A DNA stretch of 64,000 nucleotides from a bacterium (GCA_905221345.1 CAJNCW010000005.1:62001-126000), one strand, 5' to 3'. Positions 1 to 8,656 are shown, numbered from the stretch's first letter. Numbers and translations: made by a program. The notes: generated by a model not told the origin, from the sequence alone.

Positions 1-895
1 AATCAAAAAATTTAGTTCTTTCTTGTGATTCAAACAAATCATCCTTTACAAGATAGAAAAATACTAGTTTACGTTTGTGATTTGCCTTTCGATTTCTATT
101 GATAATTATATTTAATTCCTTCAATTTTTCAAAAATTCTAGAGTCATTAAAACGTTCAATATCTTCAAATACTATGACATTTGCTCCTGATTGCTTGAAT
201 AGATAAAGGACATCGTCTAAGTATCGATCAAAATAGGATACTTTAGAATTATCATTTGAAAAAATTTCGATATCAGTTTCAATTTTTTCTGCTTTTAAGG
301 ATAGTTTTTTGATAAAACCAAAATCTTTTTGTAGCTTCAGTAAAAAATAAAATCCACATACAATTAAAACAAATAAAATTACTAGTATAAGAAGGGAAAT
401 AATAGGTTTCGTAGTCCAAGATAACCAAGAAAAATCCTGAATCAATCCATTCCATGAAGAAATATTTAGTGAGTATAAGGATAATAATAATACTAAACCT
501 ACATAGACCGAAATATTAAAAGGTTTAATCTGCGATTCTGCATCAAGAGTTTTAAAAATTGATTTTCTTATTTGATTAGGATTAATTTGATGAAGTAATT
601 GATTGATTATCTTTCCTTCTATGGTATTAATTTGACGATTATTTAGCCCATTTTTTTCACTACCTATTGTTTCATCATACTGCCCTAAAGATATATGGAG
701 GAATGTTTTATCAGTATATTTACTCTCAAAGCTCTCAACAACACTACTTTTCCCCGCTCCATAATTCCCAGTAATAGCTACGTTGGTTACTTCCGAATTT
801 TTGTCAATCGCAAACTGAAGTGCTTCTAGTGTTACTGGCTTTATTTCAACATCTTTATTTGAAGTAAGTGCTCGAAATTGATATTCTTTTTCCAT
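1..895 (-). CDS. YobI-like membrane P-loop NTPase, N-terminal part (cut by window edge)
   Basis: I translated this frame by hand; it is open from an ATG at 895 to the window edge (298 codons). It begins MEKEYQFRALTSNKDVEIKP, followed by a Walker A, GNYGAGKSSV, near residue 44. About 100 residues on are two adjacent hydrophobic helices (roughly residues 127-145 and 155-178). A Walker B-like stretch, ANVIVFEDIERF, follows around residue 235. An inserted membrane hairpin between Walker A and B is the layout of the YobI-like P-loop NTPases, a family without settled function that has been linked to conflict systems. An AGAGGGAGAG ribosome-binding site precedes the ATG by about 8 bases. The C-terminal part and any partner genes are outside the window. 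The call is good at the P-loop level and weaker at family level. Confidence 0.75.
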   Translation of the reverse strand, partial: MEKEYQFRALTSNKDVEIKPVTLEALQFAIDKNSEVTNVAITGNYGAGKSSVVESFESKYTDKTFLHISLGQYDETIGSEKNGLNNRQINTIEGKIINQLLHQINPNQIRKSIFKTLDAESQIKPFNISVYVGLVLLLSLYSLNISSWNGLIQDFSWLSWTTKPIISLLILVILFVLIVCGFYFLLKLQKDFGFIKKLSLKAEKIETDIEIFSNDNSKVSYFDRYLDDVLYLFKQSGANVIVFEDIERFNDSRIFEKLKELNIIINRNRKANHKRKLVFFYLVKDDLFESQERTKFFD

Positions 896-1008
896 TAACT
901 TTTCTCTCCCTCTAGTAATTCTTTAACTATTATTATATCAATTATTTATTGAGATATAAAGCTTTTAGTTACTTCTCGTCTCCTACCTAAATCAGCTATA
1001 AAATTGGT

Positions 1009-1125
1009 TCATTTAGAATCGGGAAAAATCTCCTCCACCATGCTGACATGGGTCGCTTGTAACTCTTCATTTAGAATATTTTGACTACGGAACTTTTCAT
1101 TCTCTAGTTTCTTTTCTAGAATCAT
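1009..1125 (-). CDS. Short reading frame, 38 aa, possible decayed gene end
   Basis: A minus-strand frame starts at an ATG at 1125 and encodes 38 residues, beginning MILEKKLENEKFRSQN and ending EEIFPDSK. It is charged and helix-like. A GGAGGTG motif lies about 13 bases upstream, farther than ideal. After the TGA the same frame stays open for about 19 more codons, which could mean a remnant of a longer gene interrupted by a stop. I do not recognise the family. It may not be expressed. Confidence 0.25.
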   Translation of the reverse strand: MILEKKLENEKFRSQNILNEELQATHVSMVEEIFPDSK

Positions 1126-1252
1126 TCAAGACACTTTTCACCTCCATGGTATTTATACAAATTTTTGCATTCTATCGTTTAAATGAAGAGTGAAAATCTC
1201 TACACTCTACTTCTATATCACTTCAAAGCCCATTCTCCCTAACTCCATTATC

Positions 1253-1289
1253 AAAAAAATGACTACCCACTTTCGTGTTTAGTCATTTT
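1253..1289 (-). terminator. fruRKA operon terminator
   Basis: Arms AAATGACTA and TAGTCATTT enclose a 14-base loop. On the minus strand the second arm runs into seven Us. It sits 18 bases past the fruA stop. Confidence 0.85.
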
Positions 1290-1306
1290 GGTATATGAAT
1301 TCTTTT

Positions 1307-3259
1307 TTATGCTTGTGGTTTGCGTAGGTAACCATAAACCACACCACTTACAATTGCGCCAACCAAGACAAAGGCAAGGTAAAGAAGGGCATTTGAAGTA
1401 AGGGCGATGACGAAGATTCCTCCGTGTGGCGCCATGAGTTTGATACCAGCAAGACCAACGAGTCCGCCTGCCACCGCAGAACCAAGGATGAAGCTTGGGA
1501 TCGCACGAGCTGGGTCAGCGGCACCAAATGGAATCGCTCCCTCGGTGATAAATGACAAGCCCATGATGATGTTTGTCAAACCAGAGTTGCGTTCTTCTTT
1601 GGTAAATTTATCTTTGAAAAGAAGAGTTGCGACGAAGATGGCAAGTGGTGGCACCATTCCTCCAGCCATAACTGCTGCCATAGCTACTGAACCACCTGAA
1701 GAAACAGTTGCTGCAAGCGTTCCTGTACCAAAGACATAAGCGGCTTTGTTGACTGGTCCACCCATGTCGACAGCCATCATTCCACCAAGAACGATACCAA
1801 GAAGGACAGCTGAACCTCCTCCAAGACCGCCTAGGAAGTCATTCATAGCAGTGTTGATTGCTGCCATTGGGATGTTAACAGCCAGCATGACAAATCCAGT
1901 CAAGATTGTTCCAAAAAGTGGCAAGAGAAGGATAGACTTAGCACCTTCAAGTGAACGAGGAACTTTAACGTATTTCTTGATGGCAAGAACTAAAGCACCT
2001 GCGATAAATCCACCAACAAGGGCACCTAGGAAACCAGATGAGACACCTGCAAGAGTTGAAGTTGCTTCACCACCTGCAGCATAAGGAATTTTACCAAAGG
2101 CAAAACCTTCTTTGGCAATAGCACCAGCCACAAAACCTGCTACTAAACCTGGTTTTTCAGCGATAGAGTAGGCTACATATCCTGCAAAGACTGGAAGCAT
2201 CAAGCCAAAGGCAGCCCCACCGATTTTCATGAACATGGAAGCTAGCTCATGGTAGGATCCGAGATTGCCAAGACTATCTTGTGGCACACCAAAAGCTCCG
2301 TCGATTAAGAAGGCGAGGGCAATCATGATACCACCACCGATAACGAATGGTAACATTTGAGATACACCACTCATCAAGTGTTTGTAGAAGGCACCACCGA
2401 TACTTTGTTTTTCATTAGATGCTGTTGCAGCTTTTGCTCCATTAGCAGCACGATAAACTTCAGCATCTCCTGAAAGAGCCAAGTTGATCAATTCTTCAGT
2501 CTTACGGATACCGTCTGCAACTGGACGGTTAACCAAAGGTTTACCATCAAAACGATCCATTTCTACTGCCTTATCCGCTGCGATGATAACAGCTTTAGCT
2601 TTGCGGATATCCTCTGCAGTCAATTGGTTCCCAACACCGCTAGCTCCGTTTGTTTCAACCTTGATACCAACACCCATTTCAGCAGCCACTTTTTGAAGGG
2701 CTTCTTGAGCCATGTAAGTGTGGGCAATACCTGTCGTACAAGCTGTAACAGCTACGATAAAGTCGCCAGAGTCATTAGCAGGTACTTGAACAGGTTCCTC
2801 AGCTTTTTCTGAAGCTTGGTCAAATAGTTCGATAACTTGATCTGCAGATGTTACTTGACGAAGTTTGTTAGCGAAACCATCTTTCATCAAGTATTGAGAC
2901 AATTCTGCCAAGGCTGCCAAGTGAGTATCATTGGCACCTTCTGGAGCTGCAATCATGAAGAAGAGGTCTGTTGGTTGCCCATCCAAGCTTTCGTAGTCAA
3001 CACCCTTGTTTGACTTAGCAAAGAGAACTGTTGCTTCTTTGACAGCAGAGTTTTTACTGTGAGGCATAGCAATTCCGTCACCTAAACCAGTGGAAGTGAG
3101 AGCTTCACGCGCTAAGATTCCTTCTTTAAAGGTTTCAAAATTCGTCACATAACCGTGATCTACTAAGCTATGAATCATCTCTTCGATAGCTGCTGTTTTT
3201 TCAGTCGCCTGCAAATCTAGCAACATGACATCTTTTCTCAATAGGTCTTGAATTTTCAT
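1307..3259 (-). CDS. fruA: PTS fructose transporter, EIIABC
   Basis: This 650-residue membrane protein takes up fructose and phosphorylates it to fructose 1-phosphate. Domain order is A-B-C. EIIA covers about residues 1-145, with the phospho-histidine in AMPHSK (His67). EIIB carries the cysteine of VTACTTGIAHTYMA (Cys174). A poly-spanning EIIC runs from about residue 290 to the end and contains GGPVNKAA-type and APHGG motifs typical of the fructose family. The start codon overlaps the end of fruK by 4 bases, so the two are translationally coupled. The gene is last in a fruR-fruK-fruA operon, the standard Gram-positive fructose arrangement, and is full length for the family. Confidence 0.97.
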   Translation of the reverse strand: MKIQDLLRKDVMLLDLQATEKTAAIEEMIHSLVDHGYVTNFETFKEGILAREALTSTGLGDGIAMPHSKNSAVKEATVLFAKSNKGVDYESLDGQPTDLFFMIAAPEGANDTHLAALAELSQYLMKDGFANKLRQVTSADQVIELFDQASEKAEEPVQVPANDSGDFIVAVTACTTGIAHTYMAQEALQKVAAEMGVGIKVETNGASGVGNQLTAEDIRKAKAVIIAADKAVEMDRFDGKPLVNRPVADGIRKTEELINLALSGDAEVYRAANGAKAATASNEKQSIGGAFYKHLMSGVSQMLPFVIGGGIMIALAFLIDGAFGVPQDSLGNLGSYHELASMFMKIGGAAFGLMLPVFAGYVAYSIAEKPGLVAGFVAGAIAKEGFAFGKIPYAAGGEATSTLAGVSSGFLGALVGGFIAGALVLAIKKYVKVPRSLEGAKSILLLPLFGTILTGFVMLAVNIPMAAINTAMNDFLGGLGGGSAVLLGIVLGGMMAVDMGGPVNKAAYVFGTGTLAATVSSGGSVAMAAVMAGGMVPPLAIFVATLLFKDKFTKEERNSGLTNIIMGLSFITEGAIPFGAADPARAIPSFILGSAVAGGLVGLAGIKLMAPHGGIFVIALTSNALLYLAFVLVGAIVSGVVYGYLRKPQA

Positions 3260-4167
3260 CGTTTTTCTACCTCAACTTTTTCATATGTTTCTTTAATAAA
3301 TTCCGCTGTTGCCAAGTCATCAGAGAAAGTAGTTGCTGTCCCACAAGCCACTCCCCATTTGAAGGCCTCTACTGCGTCTTTTGATTTGACAAATTCACCG
3401 GTAAATCCAGCAACCATAGAGTCACCAGCTCCGACTGAATTTCTCACAGTTCCCTTGATAGGTTTGGCGAAGTATGCTCCCTCGGATGTTACAAGAAGGG
3501 CACCGTCCCCAGCCATGGAGATAATGACGTTTTGAGCACCTTTAGCCAGCAATTCTCGAGCGTATTTCTCGATTTCGTCCAAACTTTCCAGTTTCACTCC
3601 AAAGATAGCTCCAAGTTCGTGATTATTTGGTTTAACCAAAAGAGGCTGGTAGTCCAAACTATCAATCAAGGTCTGTCCTTCAAAGTCACAAACCACTTGT
3701 GCACCAGTCTGGCGCGTCAAGGCAATCAAATCCTTATAGATAACATTGCCTAGGTTCTTAGCACTCGAACCCGCAAACACGACCGTATCTTCTGCTGTCA
3801 GACTTGAAAGAATAGCTTTCAATTCTTCTAGCTGAGCCGGTTCCACATTTGGACCAGTCCCGTTGATTTCTGTTTCTTGGTCTGCTTTAATCTTGACATT
3901 GATGCGAGTATCTTCTGCTACTTGGACAAAACGTGTATCGATTTCTTCCTCTGCCAATGTATCTGTGATAAATTTACCAGTAAAGCCTCCGATAAATCCA
4001 GTCGCTGTATTTGGAATATCCAAGCGTTTCAAGACACGACTAACATTGATTCCTTTCCCACCAGCAAACTTATCATCACTGTCCATACGATTGACACTAC
4101 CGACTTGAACTTGATCCAAGCGCACGATATAGTCAATGGATGGATTGAGTGTGACTGTATAAATCAT
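3256..4167 (-). CDS. fruK: 1-phosphofructokinase
   Basis: The enzyme converts the fructose 1-phosphate made by FruA to fructose 1,6-bisphosphate. The 303-residue protein is a PfkB-family sugar kinase. It begins MIYTVTLNPSIDYIVRL, has the substrate-site GGKGINVSRVL near residue 36, and has the ATP-site signature NSVGAGDSMVAGF with catalytic Asp249. It overlaps fruR upstream and fruA downstream by 4 bases each. The close relative LacC (tagatose-6-phosphate kinase) has the same fold; the fruR/fruA context decides for FruK. Confidence 0.95.
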   Translation of the reverse strand: MIYTVTLNPSIDYIVRLDQVQVGSVNRMDSDDKFAGGKGINVSRVLKRLDIPNTATGFIGGFTGKFITDTLAEEEIDTRFVQVAEDTRINVKIKADQETEINGTGPNVEPAQLEELKAILSSLTAEDTVVFAGSSAKNLGNVIYKDLIALTRQTGAQVVCDFEGQTLIDSLDYQPLLVKPNNHELGAIFGVKLESLDEIEKYARELLAKGAQNVIISMAGDGALLVTSEGAYFAKPIKGTVRNSVGAGDSMVAGFTGEFVKSKDAVEAFKWGVACGTATTFSDDLATAEFIKETYEKVEVEKR

Positions 4168-4904
4168 ACTTCTATTACCTCCGTTTTCTTCTTAATGGCC
4201 TGCAAGAGCTCATGCCCTTGACTTGTGATGACAATAGCGCGTTTAAGTGGTGCTACCTTGGCAAAACAAGTTTGTCCAATTTTTGACGAATCGACTAAGA
4301 CATAGGTTTGTTTGGCATTCTCTAAAATAGCACGCTTAACGGCTCCCTCCTCCATATCAGGAGTCGTATAATAACCATCGTCCACACCATTCATCCCGAT
4401 AAAGGCACGGTCAAAGTGCAATTGGTTAATCTGGTTAAGAGCAACACCACCAATACATGCATCTGTTGCCATCTTGACACTTCCTCCAACCATGACAGTC
4501 GGAATCTGTTTTTCAACCAACTGAACCGCATGGTGAATGGAATTGGTGACAACTGTGATATTCTTATTAACCAATTCCTTGATTAAAAAAGCAGTTGTCG
4601 TTCCAGCATCAATAAAGATAACATCTTGTTCCTTGATAAGAGAGGCTGCTTTTTGAGCCAGTAGCTTCTTCTCTTGAAGGTTTTTGACAGATTTTTCTTG
4701 GATGGTTTCTTCTTCCTGCAAGGAGTGTGGCAACTCTGCTCCTCCATGCACACGGCGAAGCTTGTTTTCCGCCTCCAACTCATCCAAATCTCTTCGTACC
4801 GTTGATTCTGATGTTTCTAATAGACTAACCAATTTTTCTAGGGAAACTACATGATGTTGATTTAACTCCTCTAAAATCAGTTGCTTCCGCTCAGTTTTTA
4901 ACAC
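4164..4904 (-). CDS. fruR: DeoR-family fructose operon repressor
   Basis: This transcriptional regulator probably controls its own operon in response to a fructose phosphate. It has an N-terminal winged helix (LKTERKQLILEELNQHHVV, then SESTVRRDLDEL) and a C-terminal DeoR sensor domain with DAGTTT and IGMNGVD. I start it at the GTG at 4904, giving 246 residues. That codon has AGGAGG seven bases upstream, whereas the in-frame ATG at 4922 overlaps the ribosome-binding site itself. It is first in the operon and overlaps fruK by 4 bases. Confidence 0.92.
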   Translation of the reverse strand: MLKTERKQLILEELNQHHVVSLEKLVSLLETSESTVRRDLDELEAENKLRRVHGGAELPHSLQEEETIQEKSVKNLQEKKLLAQKAASLIKEQDVIFIDAGTTTAFLIKELVNKNITVVTNSIHHAVQLVEKQIPTVMVGGSVKMATDACIGGVALNQINQLHFDRAFIGMNGVDDGYYTTPDMEEGAVKRAILENAKQTYVLVDSSKIGQTCFAKVAPLKRAIVITSQGHELLQAIKKKTEVIEV

Positions 4905-4936
4905 CAAATCACCTCCTGTCATCGTTTACACTATTC

Positions 4937-5001
4937 ATTCTAGCACATTTTCTACCAAAGTCAAGCATTTTTTATCATTTTCTTTCAAAAACTATCATTT
5001 T
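4937..5001 (-). promoter_or_regulatory. fru operon promoter with candidate FruR operators
   Basis: On the minus strand, TTGACT (4964-4959) and an extended -10 TGC-TAGAAT (4942-4937) are separated by 16 bases. Upstream are two direct copies of AAAATGATA (4973-4981 and 4993-5001), 20 bases apart, i.e. about two helical turns. Such repeats suit a DeoR-family regulator. The link to FruR is inference. Confidence 0.65.
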
Positions 5002-5021
5002 TGCCAATTCTGAAATTTTTA

Positions 5022-5050
5022 TTGCAAGATGAAGCGCTTTATGGTAGACT
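5022..5050 (+). promoter_or_regulatory. Promoter of tRNA-Ser
   Basis: TTGCAA at 5022-5027, a 17-base spacer, and TAGACT at 5045-5050 preceded by TGG (extended -10). The predicted start is a few bases before the tRNA. Confidence 0.6.
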
Positions 5051-5065
5051 ATTTTAGTAAGCATT

Positions 5066-5153
5066 GGAAGATTACTCAAGAGGCTTAAGAGGCCGTGTTG
5101 GAAACGCGGTAGGCGTGTAACAGCGTGCGTGGGTTCGAATCCCATGTCTTCCG
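5066..5153 (+). tRNA. tRNA-Ser(GGA)
   Basis: An 88-base cloverleaf without encoded CCA. The acceptor stem is GGAAGAT pairing with GTCTTCC, and the discriminator is G as usual for serine. The anticodon stem CCGTG/CGCGG encloses the loop TTGGAAA, giving anticodon GGA. There is a long class II variable arm, and the T arm is GTGGG-TTCGAAT-CCCAT. Confidence 0.95.
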
Positions 5154-5175
5154 TAGAAAAGAAAAATTATTTTGG

Positions 5176-5206
5176 GGATACGACAAAAATGTTGTATCCT
5201 TTTTTG
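5176..5206 (+). terminator. tRNA-Ser terminator
   Basis: Arms GGATACGAC and GTTGTATCC around a 6-base loop, followed by a run of seven Ts. Confidence 0.85.
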
Positions 5207-5249
5207 TATTCTTTTTTCGCAAAAGAATACAAAGGAATACCAAAGACAA

Positions 5250-5279
5250 AAATAAAAAACGTTGATTTAACAACGTTTT
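5250..5279 (-). terminator. ssrA terminator
   Basis: Perfect 9-bp stem AAAACGTTG/CAACGTTTT with a 6-base loop, followed on the minus strand by a U-rich tract. It lies about 22 bases past the tmRNA 3' end. Confidence 0.85.
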
Positions 5280-5301
5280 ACCAAGGAATGCAAAGGAATA
5301 A

Positions 5302-5646
5302 TGGAGCCGGTGGGAGTCGAACCCACGTCCAAACACCTGCCAACATATTTGTCTACAACCATAGGTTATGTATTGTTTTAACAGTCCCTCGACACATAAC
5401 TCAAGCCTAGGAACTGCGAGTCTATCAATCTCTTATCAAACCACTAGACAAGGTTTGATCGTATCTCGCTAATCATAAGACCTGTCATTGAACACGAGCA
5501 ATCCAAATCAGGTCACGCCTGCTGATTTTTAGGCAGCTAAAGCGTAAGAAGTGTTATTTTTTGCAGTTATATTTAACTGAGCGTTTACGTCGCCACACGA
5601 GTTGCAAAATATGCCTCATAATGCCTGTCGAATCCGTAACGACCCC
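5302..5646 (-). ncRNA. ssrA: Transfer-messenger RNA (tmRNA)
   Basis: This RNA rescues stalled ribosomes by adding a degradation tag. The 345-base gene starts GGGGTCGTTACGG at 5646 and ends GGCTCCA, so CCA is encoded. The tRNA-like T arm GTGGGTTCGACTCCCAC is close to the 3' end. The tag frame (5564-5529) starts at a GCA resume codon and reads AKNNTSYALAA, then TAA, the tag known from mitis-group streptococci. Length and ends fit the family. Confidence 0.97.
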
Positions 5647-5662
5647 AAAAGACAATAAAACT

Positions 5663-5691
5663 ATTATACCTTATCTAAATCAAAAATGCAA
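5663..5691 (-). promoter_or_regulatory. ssrA promoter
   Basis: TTGCAT (5691-5686), a 17-base spacer, and a consensus TATAAT (5668-5663). The -10 ends 16 bases before the mature 5' end. Confidence 0.85.
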
Positions 5692-5706
5692 AATTAAGTC
5701 GATTCT

Positions 5707-6342
5707 TTAGAAAAGATATGTTTTCAAGGCTTCTGATAGGGCTTGATAACCAGCTACACTTAGATGAAGGCCATCCGTTGTATAGGCTGATTGAAGCTGT
5801 CCTTCTGAATCTGTCAAACTATCATAAATCGATAGAAAATCTACCTGCATATAGGCAGATGCCAGAGCCTCATAGGCTTGATTCCACTCCCTAATCTTTT
5901 CATTGGTACGAATATAAACTGTCTGCTTGTATTCTTCTCCTTCATTGACTGGCAAAATGGAAAGGAGCTTTATTTGTGACAGCGGATAATCCCGGACAAT
6001 CGATTGGATCACACGCTCAAGATTATCCAAAGCATCATTCATGGGGACATCTTTTCCGATATCATTTGTCCCAATTAAGAGAACAATTTGATCCACAGCA
6101 TCACCATAAAGATGGGCATCTAGGTTATCTAGCAAAAGTCCCGTCTGGTAGCCCCGAATGCCACGATTAACAATCGTCTTTGCCGTCCCAAACAACTCTT
6201 GCAGAGGGTAATATTCCACAATCGAATCACCAATAAAGATGATATCTGGCTCTAGAACAGAAACTTGATTCAATTCACGATACTTGGTTTGAATTTTTTC
6301 CTGCTCCTTTAAGAGCCAATTCTCTAATAACTGTACTGCCAC
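5707..6342 (-). CDS. SGNH/GDSL-family esterase-like hydrolase
   Basis: A 211-residue cytoplasmic hydrolase of the SGNH fold, resembling the proteins annotated in streptococci as platelet-activating-factor acetylhydrolase-like. The nucleophile block is IIFIGDSIVEYYP (Ser40), the oxyanion-hole Asn is in LIGTNDIGKD (Asn93), and the catalytic Asp/His pair is in TTDGLHLSVAGY (Asp190, His193). No signal peptide is visible. The start lies 2 bases after the stop of the upstream phosphatase gene, indicating co-transcription. The substrate cannot be told from sequence. Confidence 0.85.
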   Translation of the reverse strand: MAVQLLENWLLKEQEKIQTKYRELNQVSVLEPDIIFIGDSIVEYYPLQELFGTAKTIVNRGIRGYQTGLLLDNLDAHLYGDAVDQIVLLIGTNDIGKDVPMNDALDNLERVIQSIVRDYPLSQIKLLSILPVNEGEEYKQTVYIRTNEKIREWNQAYEALASAYMQVDFLSIYDSLTDSEGQLQSAYTTDGLHLSVAGYQALSEALKTYLF

Positions 6343-6343
6343 C

Positions 6344-7171
6344 TTATCCCTCTTTCTCTAACCAATTTTCTAGGACCTGATAAACACCCCCCTGGCTGTT
6401 CGCTGGAGCTAGGGCAGTCGCAACGGCCTTAGCCTCATCATCTGCATTTTCCATAGCATAGGCAATTCCAGCCAGTTCTAGCATCTCGACATCATTTTCG
6501 CTATCACCGAAAGCAATGATTTGTTCCGATTTCAAATTCCAGCGCTTGAGTAATTCTTCCAATCCCCAGGCCTTGTGAACACCAGCCTGTAGGATATCGA
6601 TACAACCATAACCGCTAGAAACAGCTCTTACACGGCCATCAAAGAGGTCATTGATTTCCTGCAAAACAGAACCAGAACGTTCTTCACCAACGACCATGCT
6701 CATCTTTAGCACTCCACCGAAGAGGTCAGCTTGCAAATCTTCCACAAAATTCATTCGTTGATAGAGTCTTTCAATCATCTCTGGAGTCATAAATTTATCA
6801 AGTTCTGTAAAAACAGTTCCTTTCTTGACGAAACCACCCTTCATACCAGTTACGACGAACTGATCTCGGCACTCCCTCCCTTTAAAATGAACTAAAGCCT
6901 TGTCAACCATAGCATCATCCCAAGTCTGCGCTTGAATCAGTTTATTGTTTTCAAAAATTCGCGCACCATTGGCAACTACTAGGACCACTCGTTCAGCCAA
7001 GTGTCCCAACAATTCTCTCATACGATGGATTTCATTTCCCGTCGCAATGACAAAACGGATGCCCCGCTGATCCAGCTGATCTAAAATCTTTTCCAAGCGG
7101 GGCAGATCCAACTGACCTCTCGGATCCAGCAAAGTTCCATCCATGTCTGTGGCAATCAATTTAATCGTCAT
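6344..7171 (-). CDS. Cof-type HAD phosphatase
   Basis: A 275-residue haloacid-dehalogenase phosphatase of the Cof/YidA group, acting on small phosphorylated metabolites. It has the nucleophile motif ATDMDGTLLD at the N-terminus, a C2 cap, and the metal-binding IIAFGDSENDVEML near residue 220. I place the start at the ATG at 7171, with AAAGGAG five bases upstream. An in-frame ATG at 7201 would overlap the previous gene and lacks a ribosome-binding site. It lies between the CapA-like and SGNH genes in one minus-strand operon. Substrate unknown. Confidence 0.88.
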   Translation of the reverse strand: MTIKLIATDMDGTLLDPRGQLDLPRLEKILDQLDQRGIRFVIATGNEIHRMRELLGHLAERVVLVVANGARIFENNKLIQAQTWDDAMVDKALVHFKGRECRDQFVVTGMKGGFVKKGTVFTELDKFMTPEMIERLYQRMNFVEDLQADLFGGVLKMSMVVGEERSGSVLQEINDLFDGRVRAVSSGYGCIDILQAGVHKAWGLEELLKRWNLKSEQIIAFGDSENDVEMLELAGIAYAMENADDEAKAVATALAPANSQGGVYQVLENWLEKEG

Positions 7172-7194
7172 CATATCTCCTTTAGAGTGAGTGT

Positions 7195-8502
7195 CTACCA
7201 CTTCAACCCTACATGTTCATTCATTTCTTTATAGGCTGTATCAATTCGTTCCTTGGTCGCCTCGTCCAACTGATCACGGTGACTGCCCCCCTCGATGAAG
7301 TCCTCTAGGATATAGGTCTGATAGAGGAAGAGCGGATAGCCTTCTGGAGAGTATGTTCCTTTCGGTGTCCGATTGACCCAAGTTGGATGCGCTTTGGCAG
7401 TTTCAATCCTTGTTTTACCATCTTTTTTCTTAATGGTCACATCCATGAGAACACCGCGCTCCGTCCACTTGGCATTTTCCTCGTCTTGCATGGTTTCAAT
7501 ACGTTGATTTGAGAGGAAATTCCCCATGGAATAGATGATCAGTTTTTTGTCACCATCTTTTTCAACCGTTTCAGCAGGTTCAACGACGTGAGGATGCCCT
7601 CCAAAGATAATATCAGCTCCCCAGTCAATCATCTTGTGGTACAGTGTTTTCTGTTCTTCCGTTGGTTCTAGTTGGTACTCAATTCCCATCTGAGGCATAA
7701 TAACAGTAATATCTGCTTCCTTCTCTGCACGCTCGATTTCTGCCTTCATCTTGTCTTCATTCAGGTCAGAAAGATAGCGATTATAATCTTCTTGAGAGAT
7801 ATACTGTTCAATGCCATTAAAACCATAGGAATAGGCCAAGAGAGCTACCTTGATACCATTAACTTCCTTGATGACTATAGGGGCTTGGTCTCGGGATTCA
7901 TGTGTGTAGACTCCTATGGGTGTCATCCCTGCCTTTTCAATAGCTTGAGCCGTTGAAACCACTCCCTCTATCTGAGAATCCAAGATGTGATTATGAGCCA
8001 AGTCTAGAACTTGGTAGCCTGCATCCTTGATCGCATCCATGACTTCCCCTGGTGCATTAAAGAGAGGATAACCTGCCAAATAGTGGTCCTTATTCACCGT
8101 TCCTTCAAAGTCACCAATCACCAAATCCGCTTGTTTGAGCCAGGGTTTTACATACTCAAAATTTTCATGGAAATCATAGGTCCCATCTTCTTTAAGAGCT
8201 GTTCGGTAGATAGGGATATGGTAGAGGAGGTCACCATTTGCCATGATACGCGCCGTCGTTTCACCAGATTCATTTTCCTTGGATTGACTAGACGTCGTAG
8301 TCTGACTGCTAGGACTTGTTCCCTTGTTACCTTGTACTGTTCGAACTAGCAAGTTCAATCCCATGGACAAGGCAACTGCAAGCAATAACACAATAATAAA
8401 CTGGGCATTTGTCCAAGATTTATAATTCCTAAAGAAACCAATACTTCTCTTCAACAATCCAAAAATAGGACCATGAGGCCGTCGATCTTGTCGCTTTTCC
8501 AT
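7195..8502 (-). CDS. CapA/PgsA-family metallophosphoesterase-like membrane protein
   Basis: A 435-residue protein with a cytoplasmic basic N-terminus, one membrane helix (about residues 32-52), a Ser/Thr-rich linker, and an extracellular CapA-type domain. Motifs include VIGDFEGTVN, LDLAHNHILD, MPQMGIEY and GGHPHVVEP, which resemble metallophosphoesterase metal ligands. CapA (PgsA) proteins belong to poly-gamma-glutamate systems, but no capB/capC partners are here, so the role is uncertain. AAGGGGGGA precedes the ATG. An extended -10 TGG-TATAAT lies at 8547-8542. Confidence 0.85.
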   Translation of the reverse strand: MEKRQDRRPHGPIFGLLKRSIGFFRNYKSWTNAQFIIVLLLAVALSMGLNLLVRTVQGNKGTSPSSQTTTSSQSKENESGETTARIMANGDLLYHIPIYRTALKEDGTYDFHENFEYVKPWLKQADLVIGDFEGTVNKDHYLAGYPLFNAPGEVMDAIKDAGYQVLDLAHNHILDSQIEGVVSTAQAIEKAGMTPIGVYTHESRDQAPIVIKEVNGIKVALLAYSYGFNGIEQYISQEDYNRYLSDLNEDKMKAEIERAEKEADITVIMPQMGIEYQLEPTEEQKTLYHKMIDWGADIIFGGHPHVVEPAETVEKDGDKKLIIYSMGNFLSNQRIETMQDEENAKWTERGVLMDVTIKKKDGKTRIETAKAHPTWVNRTPKGTYSPEGYPLFLYQTYILEDFIEGGSHRDQLDEATKERIDTAYKEMNEHVGLKW

Positions 8503-8656
8503 CTTTATCCCCCCTTGCTTTTACTGCAAGTCTTTTCTTTTATTATACCACAGACAAAAGGGGAATATCGTTTATTATATTATTTTTTAGAAACTTCTGC
8601 GACTTTCTTTCTCGCCTATTTTGTGTTATCATGTAGAGGTAATGAAAGGAGAGAAA

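Larger units (their letters stand above)
896..1306. other. Intergenic region with possible gene remnant
   Basis: This stretch between the NTPase and fruA is AT-rich. It holds the fruA terminator at its right end, one short minus-strand reading frame at 1009-1125, and no other convincing gene. I see no tRNA, insertion-sequence end or tandem repeat in it. Confidence 0.5.

Noticed and set aside
1407..2084. Plus-strand open frames opposite fruA
   Set aside because: Pro/Thr/Arg-rich products in the mirror frame of a clear transporter gene, with no start signals.
5003..5019. CodY-box-like CCAATTCTGAAATTT upstream of fruR
   Set aside because: Only about 10 of 15 positions match AATTTTCWGAAAATT, no better than expected in AT-rich DNA.
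5028..5043. cre-like ATGAAGCGCTTTAT in the tRNA-Ser promoter
   Set aside because: The central AAGCGCTT is palindromic but only about 9 of 14 positions fit an ideal cre, and catabolite control of a tRNA gene is not expected.
7195..8502. Poly-gamma-glutamate capsule synthesis by the CapA-like protein
   Set aside because: No capB or capC ligase genes are adjacent, so the family name alone does not support capsule synthesis.
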